In this document: one piece after another, positions 1 through 4,287 of the stretch
How the letters are laid out: the number at the start of each line of letters is the position of its first letter
Numbering within the stretch: the first letter of the stretch is position 1
Translations under genes and position numbers: made by a program
Source: Gemmatimonadota bacterium
Lineage (GTDB): Bacteria > Gemmatimonadota > Gemmatimonadetes > Gemmatimonadales > GWC2-71-9
Length of the DNA stretch: 6,814 nucleotides
Assembly (NCBI GenBank): GCA_003222235.1
Contig: QHVD01000335.1
Span: 1-6,814, forward strand
Reading direction: 5' to 3'
The notes under the pieces: model-generated
Told to the model about the DNA's origin: nothing
What the model saw: only the letters and a program-made list of their open reading frames with translations
Databases searched by the model: none

Positions 1-366
1 GTCCACTCCGCTCCGGAACGCGTGCTCCTGCGGGCCCATGCCGACGCCGCCGAAGACCGCCGCGCCGGTGAGGGGTGTGTGCACGGCGAGCTCGGCGAAG
101 TGCGCGTCGATCTGCGCGGCGAGCTCGCGGGTGGGCGCGAGGACCAGGGCGCGGGTCACGCCGCGGCGCTTCGCCAGGAGCCGCTGCATGATGGGGAGGA
201 GGAACGCCGCGGTCTTCCCGCTGCCGGTCATCGCGCAGGCGAGGACGTCGCGGCCCGCGAGAGCGGGGGGGATGGCGTCTCTCTGGACGGGTGTCGGGCG
301 GGTGAAGCCGAGCTCGCGCGTCGCACGGAGGAGGGCGGGGTCGAGGCCGAGGCCGGTGAAGGGCAT
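1..366 (-). CDS. DEAD-box RNA helicase, N-terminal part (RhlE-like), truncated by window edge
   Basis: ATP-dependent RNA helicase of superfamily 2. Proteins of this type unwind short RNA duplexes in RNA turnover and ribosome assembly in the cytoplasm. Only the first 122 residues are in the window; the rest, including the DEAD motif and the C-terminal RecA-like domain, lies off the left edge. Visible motifs in order are: the Q motif GFTRPTPVQ (residues 20-28) with the upstream aromatic F3; motif I (Walker A) AMTGSGKT (45-52); motif Ia PTRELAAQI (78-86); and the GG region FGGVG (105-109). The spacing matches RhlE/DbpA-type proteins, with RhlE the closest by feel of the N-terminus (GLGLDPALLRA). 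The start is the ATG whose complement lies at 364-366, because the family's usual N-terminus begins there. No strong Shine-Dalgarno is seen. It is transcribed divergently from the glyoxalase-like gene. The family call is secure; the subfamily is less so. Confidence 0.93.
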   Translation of the reverse strand, partial: MPFTGLGLDPALLRATRELGFTRPTPVQRDAIPPALAGRDVLACAMTGSGKTAAFLLPIMQRLLAKRRGVTRALVLAPTRELAAQIDAHFAELAVHTPLTGAAVFGGVGMGPQEHAFRSGVD

Positions 367-400
367 GAGCGGGCAGGTGTAGGGGAGTGCGCTCGTCCGC

Positions 401-426
401 GCAACGTCGCGCCCATGCCACGTTGC
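401..426. promoter_or_regulatory. Inverted repeat in the divergent helicase/glyoxalase gap
   Basis: GCAACGT at 401-407 is matched by its reverse complement ACGTTGC at 420-426, with a 12-base spacer. It sits in the 80-base gap between two divergent starts, where promoters and operators for both genes would have to lie. It could be an operator or a small hairpin. No convincing -35/-10 pair is visible, and a 7-base dyad can arise by chance in DNA this rich in G and C. Confidence 0.3.
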
Positions 427-444
427 CCCCGGACTCGTTGCCCC
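421..444. repeat. 9-base direct repeat just upstream of the glyoxalase-like gene
   Basis: CGTTGCCCC occurs at 421-429 and again at 436-444, with a 15-base period, ending 2 bases before the ATG at 447. The first copy overlaps the right arm of the inverted repeat at 401-426. The position would fit a tandem binding site. It also explains why no Shine-Dalgarno is seen in front of the ATG. Function is inferred from position only. Confidence 0.35.
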
Positions 445-446
445 GT

Positions 447-1082
447 ATGGATCGGGCCTTGGCGGCCACCTGCGATCATCTGCTCTGGGGCGCCGCGGAT
501 CTCGACGTCGCGGTCGCCGCGCTGGCGGAACGCACCGAGGTTCGTGCGACCGCGGGTGGGCAGCATCCCGACCTCGGTACGCACAACGCCATTGCGGCGC
601 TCGGCCGCAAGCGGTTCCTGGAAGTGATCGCTCCCGATCCGACGCTGCGGCCCGGCGCACTTGCTCGGTGGCTCGCCAGCATCAAGGCCCCCACGTTGAT
701 CATGTGGGCCGCGCGCACGCCGAGCGCCGCCGACACGGCGGCCCGGGCGGAGGCCTCGGGATATCAGGCCGCCGTGGTCGAGGGACACCGGGCGCGACCC
801 GACGGCAAGCTCGTACGCTGGACGAACGTCTTCGTCTCCGGTCACGGCGGCGGGACGCTGGTCCCCTTCTTCGTCGAATGGCACGGCGGCTCGCACCCCG
901 CGGACGATGGCCCCGGGGGCCTGCGGCTCCAGGCGCTCCGTGCCGAGACGCCGCAAGCCCAGGCGCTGCGCGCGGTGCTGAAGGCGCTCGACGTACGTCT
1001 TGCGGTCCGCAGGGCGCCCACCGCCCGGCTCGTCGCCGTGCTCGACACGCCGCGCGGTCGAATCGAGCTGGCGGGACCCTAG
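447..1082 (+). CDS. VOC / glyoxalase-like domain protein (Glyoxalase_3 type)
   Basis: Complete 211-residue protein that looks like the Glyoxalase_3 (glyoxalase-like, PF13468-type) family of the vicinal oxygen chelate superfamily. Members are mostly uncharacterised cytoplasmic enzymes, and no substrate can be assigned here. The N-terminal module shows the family pattern: DHLLWGAADLD with H11 (a usual metal ligand position), the GTHNA turn (44-48) and FLEVIAPDP with E59. The next parts are a LIMWAART strand, a GKLVRWTNVF strand and FFVEWHGGSHPA. The C-terminus, LVAVLDTPRGRIEL, is also typical, so the gene looks intact and full length. I chose the ATG at 447 because homology begins about nine residues later; a GTG at 387 in the same frame would add 20 residues of unlikely sequence. 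No clear Shine-Dalgarno precedes the ATG. It is monocistronic and divergent from the helicase. Confidence 0.85.
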   Translation: MDRALAATCDHLLWGAADLDVAVAALAERTEVRATAGGQHPDLGTHNAIAALGRKRFLEVIAPDPTLRPGALARWLASIKAPTLIMWAARTPSAADTAARAEASGYQAAVVEGHRARPDGKLVRWTNVFVSGHGGGTLVPFFVEWHGGSHPADDGPGGLRLQALRAETPQAQALRAVLKALDVRLAVRRAPTARLVAVLDTPRGRIELAGP

Positions 1083-1084
1083 AC

Positions 1085-1112
1085 GGCCGGCGTAAGGAGG
1101 CGAAGCCCGGCC
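1085..1112 (+). other. GC-rich inverted repeat after the glyoxalase-like gene
   Basis: GGCCGG at 1085-1090 pairs with CCGGCC at 1107-1112 across a 16-base loop, starting 2 bases after the stop codon. The position suits a transcription end, but there is no T-run after it, so it is at best a weak or non-canonical terminator. Confidence 0.2.
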
Positions 1113-1146
1113 TTCAGGGGTCGACGAGGCTCCGATGTGCTATGTG

Positions 1147-1160
1147 TCCGGAACACCGGA
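1147..1160 (+). promoter_or_regulatory. Short dyad directly upstream of the Shine-Dalgarno of the small basic gene
   Basis: TCCGG (1147-1151) and CCGGA (1156-1160) form a perfect 5-base dyad around AACA. The purine run AGGGGG (1163-1168) follows 2 bases later, and the ATG is at 1174. The site could be an operator or a small hairpin affecting translation. The arms are short and the evidence is positional only. Confidence 0.25.
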
Positions 1161-1173
1161 ACAGGGGGCGTCG

Positions 1174-1398
1174 ATGGCCAGAAAGAGGACGAAGGGCAAG
1201 ACGACGAAGAACGTCGCTCGGAAGAAGGTCACCAAGGCTGCTGGTGCCAAGCGCAGGACGGGGAGCGCCGCGAAGATGCCGCGTGAGCCGGCTCCGAAGA
1301 CATCCCCTCCGAAGGCCGCGGTCCCCGGGGCCGTCGAATCGACGGGAGCCCTCGACCTCCTCCGCGCTTGGTCGCCGTCCCGCTACTCGAAACGCTGA
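1174..1398 (+). CDS. Small, very basic hypothetical protein (74 residues)
   Basis: Not recognised. The first 34 residues contain nine Lys and five Arg and no acidic residue (it opens MARKRTKGK), resembling a disordered nucleic-acid-binding tail such as those of H1-like or Hc1-like bacterial proteins. A Pro/Ala-rich stretch (about 37-52) follows, then a short C-terminal segment ALDLLRAWSPSRYSKR with mixed hydrophobic and aromatic residues. There is no signal peptide or membrane segment. The ATG at 1174 is preferred because AGGGGG lies 5 bases upstream; a GTG at 1135 in frame would add 13 residues without a ribosome binding site. The stop is 42 bases before the GTG at 1441 where a repaired helix-turn-helix gene would begin, so the two may be co-transcribed. 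DNA binding is a guess from composition. GC-rich DNA can give spurious basic ORFs; the good ribosome binding site is the main argument for a real gene. Confidence 0.55.
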   Translation: MARKRTKGKTTKNVARKKVTKAAGAKRRTGSAAKMPREPAPKTSPPKAAVPGAVESTGALDLLRAWSPSRYSKR

Positions 1399-1504
1399 TC
1401 CCGAAGAGCCCGGGAACTGTCGCCCCGCCGAGTTGCGGGTGTGAGCCCTCGAGTACAACCAGGATCCGAGCTACCTGGCCGAGCTCCTGATTCACAAGCT
1501 GACC

Positions 1505-1702
1505 GTGGAGGCGCGGCGGCGGGCGAAGCGGTCCGGGCTCAGCCGACGCGAGCTTGCGCGTCGCCTCGGCACCTCGGTGCCCCAGCTGTACCGGCTCCTC
1601 GACCCGGCCAACACGCGCAAGAGCCTGGGGCAACTGGTAGGCCTTCTCCATCTGCTCGACTGCGATGTGCGAGTCGTCGTGAGTCCCCGGCGGGCCGCCT
1701 GA
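1505..1702 (+). CDS. Small helix-turn-helix (XRE/antitoxin-like) protein, 5' end uncertain
   Basis: The predicted 65 residues carry a compact helix-turn-helix: LSRRELARRLG (first helix and turn) followed by SVPQLYRLLD (recognition helix). A C-terminal segment SLGQLVGLLHLLDCDVRVVV follows, as in small XRE-family regulators and antitoxins that repress their own promoters. The GTG at 1505 is simply the first conventional start in the open frame, and no Shine-Dalgarno stands before it. The same frame is open back to a TGA at 1442-1444. Those 20 codons (EYNQDPSYLAELLIHKLT and flanks) read like genuine coding sequence continuous with the domain. Removing one C from the CCC at 1446-1448 would join the frame to the GTG at 1441 and give an 86-residue protein starting MSLEYNQDPSYL. 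So the gene is either frameshifted, affected by a sequencing error, or starts in an unusual way. No toxin partner is identifiable nearby. The domain call is good; the start is poor. Confidence 0.68.
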   Translation: MEARRRAKRSGLSRRELARRLGTSVPQLYRLLDPANTRKSLGQLVGLLHLLDCDVRVVVSPRRAA

Positions 1703-1750
1703 CGCTCCGCTGCTGGGGTCCAACTACGCCGCCGACTGCGTTGCGGAGCG
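1703..1750 (+). other. 8-base inverted repeat immediately after the HTH gene stop
   Basis: CGCTCCGC (1703-1710), starting on the base after the TGA, is perfectly complementary to GCGGAGCG (1743-1750). The loop is 32 bases. The stem is GC-rich and well placed for a transcript end, but the loop is long and no T-run follows, so a classic intrinsic terminator is not supported. Confidence 0.3.
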
Positions 1751-2000
1751 GCCGGTGACTGGGCATTCACCCCTCGGATGCAATCAGACGAAACACGCCG
1801 TCGCGCCGATCGACCGTCTCGGGGCGTGCTCGCGGTAGCGCGCCGCGCGAAGACTCACTCGGAGTCGGGATTCCCCCTATGTGCTCCGGACATACTTCCC
1901 GCGTATTCACGTCCGCCAGTACCCGGACGATCTGGTTTTGCTATTGACGACCAAGCGTCCGTCGTGCGAGTTCCTTCTGCATCCGAGACCCGACCGCTTT
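1751..2000. other. Gene-free stretch upstream of the padR operon
   Basis: I find no credible gene on either strand; the open frames here have no recognisable domains and run into neighbouring genes out of frame. The part from about 1870 is visibly less GC-rich than its surroundings, as expected of a promoter region. It holds several short dyads: GACTC-N5-GAGTC (1852-1866), GGGATTCCC (1867-1875) and TATGT-N7-ACATA (1878-1894). A TTGACG at 1944-1949 could be a -35 element, but no matching -10 is seen at the right distance. Confidence 0.5.
1878..1894. promoter_or_regulatory. Candidate PadR operator (TATGT-N7-ACATA)
   Basis: TATGT at 1878-1882 and ACATA at 1890-1894 form a perfect AT-rich dyad in otherwise GC-rich DNA, about 115 bases upstream of the padR-like start. 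PadR-family regulators commonly bind dyads built on ATGT and ACAT half-sites and often repress their own operon, so this is the best operator candidate in the window. The 7-base spacing is close to, but not identical with, the classic 8-base spacing. The assignment is inferred. Confidence 0.4.
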
Positions 2001-2006
2001 GGAGGG
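2001..2006 (+). promoter_or_regulatory. Shine-Dalgarno GGAGGG of the padR-like gene
   Basis: A strong GGAGGG ends 4 bases before the TTG at 2011. It overlaps the alternative TTG at 1999, so it favours 2011 as the true start. Everything downstream in the operon seems to rely on translational coupling from here. Confidence 0.6.
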
Positions 2007-2010
2007 TCGA

Positions 2011-2601
2011 TTGGCGACGGACGTGGTTCAATATGCGCTCTTGGGGCTGATCTCGGTGCGGCCCGAAGGTGCTCACGGCTATCAACTCAAGGTCAAGTTC
2101 GACGCCCTCTACGGCGACTTCTGGAGCCTGAACTACGGGCAACTCTATCGGACGCTGGACCGGCTCGAACGCGCCGGGCTCGTCCAATGCACCGAGGAGG
2201 TGCAGAGCGGGCGGCCGAGTCGGAAGGTTTATCGCATCACCGCGAGCGGACAGCACAGTCTCGACGACTGGCTACTGCTCCCGCCGACCGACGAGCCGCG
2301 CCCGCTGCGGGATGACCTCTCCGTCAAGCTCCTCTTCTTGACTGAGGCTCGCCGCGAGGAGACCCTTGCGCTCGTCCGAAGCCAGCGCGCAATCTACCTG
2401 CACCACCTGGCCCGACTGACGAAGCGGCGGACGGTTCTCGAGGAGAGCGGACAGGACATGTTCGTGACACGGCTGCTTCTTCTCCAGGCGGACATGCGCG
2501 TTCGGGCCGATCTCGCCTGGCTCGACCTCGTGGAGAAGGAGCTGCTTCAGCGAATCGAGGGCAAGAAGGCCCCACGTCCCACGCCCCCCAAGCACCGATG
2601 A
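2011..2601 (+). CDS. PadR-family transcriptional regulator
   Basis: Winged helix-turn-helix regulator of the PadR family, 196 residues from a TTG start. These are dimeric cytoplasmic repressors, and many control exporter genes beside them. The N-terminal domain (about residues 5-90) is characteristic: VVQYALLGLISVRPEGAHGY, then NYGQLYRTLDRLERAGLV (41-58) as the recognition-helix region, then the wing RPSRKVYRITASGQ (68-81). The helical C-terminal part (about 100-190) matches the Vir_act_alpha_C-like dimerisation arm of longer PadR proteins. The TTG at 2011 has a good Shine-Dalgarno (2001-2006); a TTG at 1999 in frame would add four residues and swallow that site. Its stop overlaps the start of the ABC ATPase gene by 4 bases (ATGA), so the two are translationally coupled. 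It probably represses its own operon through the dyad at 1878-1894. The ligand is unknown. Confidence 0.9.
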   Translation: MATDVVQYALLGLISVRPEGAHGYQLKVKFDALYGDFWSLNYGQLYRTLDRLERAGLVQCTEEVQSGRPSRKVYRITASGQHSLDDWLLLPPTDEPRPLRDDLSVKLLFLTEARREETLALVRSQRAIYLHHLARLTKRRTVLEESGQDMFVTRLLLLQADMRVRADLAWLDLVEKELLQRIEGKKAPRPTPPKHR

Positions 2602-3332
2602 TCCGATTCGACAACGTCAGCAAGGTCTTCGGGGAGGGCCAGACGCGGGTCGACGCCTTGCGCGGGCTCTCGCTGCAAATCCCCGCTCGGCAGTTCTGCA
2701 CCATCATGGGGCCGAGCGGGTCGGGCAAGAGCACGGTCCTGCACCTGGTCGCGAGGCTGACCAAGCCGACGGAGGGAGAGATCTACCTGGGGGACCGGCC
2801 GCTCTCCGGGATGGCGGAGCGGGACGCGGCCATGATGCGACGCCGGGAGATCGGGTTCGTCTTCCAGTTCTTTCACCTGATCCCGTATCTCAGCGCCGAA
2901 GAGAACGTCTCGCTGCCGCTCCTGTTGGATGGGCTCTCCTCGGCGAGCGTCCGGCAGCAGACGGAGCGCGTCCTCACGCTGGTCGATCTGTTGCACCGCC
3001 GACGGCACAAGCCCAGCGAGCTATCGGGGGGCGAGATGCAGCGCGTGGCCATCGCCCGCGCGCTCGTCACGAGCCCTCGTGTCATCCTGGCCGACGAGCC
3101 GACGGGCAATCTCGACTCCACCGCGAGCCACGCGATCATGCGGCTCCTTCGGCGCAGCAGCGATGAGCTCGGCGTCACCGTCCTCATGGTCACGCACGAC
3201 CCGGTGTGCGCCTCCTACGGTGAGCGGGTCGTGCGTCTCATGGACGGCCAAGTGGTCGAGGACATCGACGTGACGGAAGGAGCGAGCGAGGAGGTGAGCA
3301 AGCACGTCGCGCACCGCCGACAAGATGGATAG
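2598..3332 (+). CDS. ABC transporter ATP-binding protein (LolD/MacB family)
   Basis: Cytoplasmic nucleotide-binding subunit of 244 residues that would drive an FtsX-fold permease. All catalytic motifs are intact: Walker A GPSGSGKST (38-46), Q-loop Q90 in VFQFFHLIPYLSAEENV, signature LSGGEMQ (142-148), Walker B VILADEP (162-168), D-loop NLD (171-173) and switch His200 in MVTHD. The FFHLIPYLSAEENVSLPL stretch is typical of LolD/MacB/FtsE-type ATPases, not importers. Length is slightly above the usual 220-235 residues because of a charged C-terminal tail (about 222-244). No Shine-Dalgarno is seen; the ATG overlaps the padR-like stop, so translation is probably coupled. The 3' end overlaps the radical SAM gene by 8 bases. 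The only permease in view is the convergent gene at 4214-6784, presumably its partner. The transported substrate cannot be read from the sequence: lipoprotein, lipid, peptide or drug export are all possible. Confidence 0.93.
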   Translation: MIRFDNVSKVFGEGQTRVDALRGLSLQIPARQFCTIMGPSGSGKSTVLHLVARLTKPTEGEIYLGDRPLSGMAERDAAMMRRREIGFVFQFFHLIPYLSAEENVSLPLLLDGLSSASVRQQTERVLTLVDLLHRRRHKPSELSGGEMQRVAIARALVTSPRVILADEPTGNLDSTASHAIMRLLRRSSDELGVTVLMVTHDPVCASYGERVVRLMDGQVVEDIDVTEGASEEVSKHVAHRRQDG

Positions 3333-4287
3333 CAACGGCCAGCCTCGGCCATCGGTCACGGTCTCGTTCGAGCCGCGCTTCTGCGCAAACCATGTCGTCG
3401 ACCTCACTGCGGGCTGCAGCTTCGGGTGCCTCTACTGTCCATTCGCGGCCGTCGGGGCGCGCCTGCGTGGAGTGTCCCGGCCGACGGCGCTCGACCTCTC
3501 GCGGCTGAACGAGCTCACGCCGCCGCCGTCCGTCTTCTTGAGCCCGGCAAGCGACGCTTTCGCCCCGCAAGCCGTCGAGAGCACGCACACGCTCCTCTCG
3601 TACCTCCTCTCGCGCGGGACGACCGTGGGCATCGTGACCAAGGGCATCGTTCCCGAGCGCACGCTGGCCCTGCTTGCCGACTACCGGCCCCAGGTCGAAG
3701 GCGTCGCGGTGGGGGTGACGAGCCTGGACGACCACCGCAACACCGTCCTCGAGCCGGGCTGTCCTCCGGCCCGCCCGCGGCTCGATAACATCGACCGTCT
3801 CGCTGACCGTGGCTTGCCGGCGGCGCTTCGGCTCGATCCGCTGTTCCCGGTTCTCGATGACCGGCCGGGGGCACTCACCGCACTGGTCGAGGAGGCCGCC
3901 CGCCGAGGCGCCTCCGCCGTGACCGCAACCTACGTCTTCGCGTGGGGCCGCTATCTGCGGCGGTTGCGGCGCGAGCCGCTCGTGGCCGAGTCATGCCGGT
4001 TGCTGACGGAGCGGGCGCCGATGGAGGGCGGGAGAGCGTTCAGCGTGCCGCTGGCGCGAAAGCTCGATACCTACGGTTTTCTCGCGGAGGTGGCGAGCGG
4101 GCACGGCCTCTCGTTCAACACGTGCGGGTGTAAGGACTTGCGGGTCAGGGAGAGCGGGCTCTTCTCAGCGAGCTGCCGCAATACCTGGTTCCTCGAGGAG
4201 CGGAAGGAGGCCGTTATTCGGAACGCAGCGCGTCGAGGACAGGCTCCCGTAGCGCCCCTCGGCCTGCGAGCTGCCCCGCGATCATAG
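3325..4287 (+). CDS. Radical SAM protein, SPL-like (COG1533 type)
   Basis: Radical SAM enzyme of 320 residues resembling the spore-photoproduct-lyase-like group (COG1533). It binds a [4Fe-4S] cluster through C31, C35 and C38 (CSFGCLYC, the CX3CX2C motif) and would cleave SAM to a 5'-deoxyadenosyl radical. Further family marks are SPASDAFAP in place of the usual (T/S)DPYQP segment, the TKG strand end after GTTVGIV, SLDDHRNTVLEPG followed by RLDNIDRL, and a late strand LDPLFPVLDDRPG. The C-terminus has CGC (C267, C269) and C284, which could bind a second cluster or be structural; C20 lies before the main motif. A DNA photoproduct role is not implied, since most COG1533 members have no known substrate. 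The ATG overlaps the ATPase stop by 8 bases, indicating coupling. The last 24 codons overlap the convergent permease gene. There is no nearby RiPP precursor or RRE domain. Confidence 0.88.
   Translation: MDSNGQPRPSVTVSFEPRFCANHVVDLTAGCSFGCLYCPFAAVGARLRGVSRPTALDLSRLNELTPPPSVFLSPASDAFAPQAVESTHTLLSYLLSRGTTVGIVTKGIVPERTLALLADYRPQVEGVAVGVTSLDDHRNTVLEPGCPPARPRLDNIDRLADRGLPAALRLDPLFPVLDDRPGALTALVEEAARRGASAVTATYVFAWGRYLRRLRREPLVAESCRLLTERAPMEGGRAFSVPLARKLDTYGFLAEVASGHGLSFNTCGCKDLRVRESGLFSASCRNTWFLEERKEAVIRNAARRGQAPVAPLGLRAAPRS

Noticed and set aside
228..956. 242-residue minus-strand open frame opposite the glyoxalase-like gene and running into the helicase
   Set aside because: It overlaps two recognised genes in other frames, has Arg/Gly/Pro-biased composition and shows no domain.
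1229..1723. 164-residue minus-strand open frame opposite the small basic and HTH genes
   Set aside because: The composition is low-complexity and the helix-turn-helix motif on the other strand is clearly the real coding signal for the right half.
1719..1760. GTCCAAC at 1719-1725 followed by a GC-rich dyad, looking like the left end of an integron attC site
   Set aside because: It fits the RYYYAAC consensus, but there is no complementary GTTRRRY core at the expected distance, and the dyad arms (1703-1710 and 1743-1750) are not placed as in attC. No integrase or cassette gene is present.
1944..1949. TTGACG as the -35 of the padR operon promoter
   Set aside because: The bases 16-18 downstream (around CGAGTT) are a poor -10, so the hexamer match alone is not enough to annotate a promoter.
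1881..2315. 144-residue plus-strand open frame covering the padR promoter and start
   Set aside because: It overlaps the PadR coding sequence in another frame and has no recognisable domain or ribosome binding site.
3325..4287. Calling the radical SAM protein a RiPP-maturation enzyme or a true spore photoproduct lyase
   Set aside because: No SPASM or RRE domain, precursor peptide or sporulation context is visible. Only the COG1533-like fold is supported.
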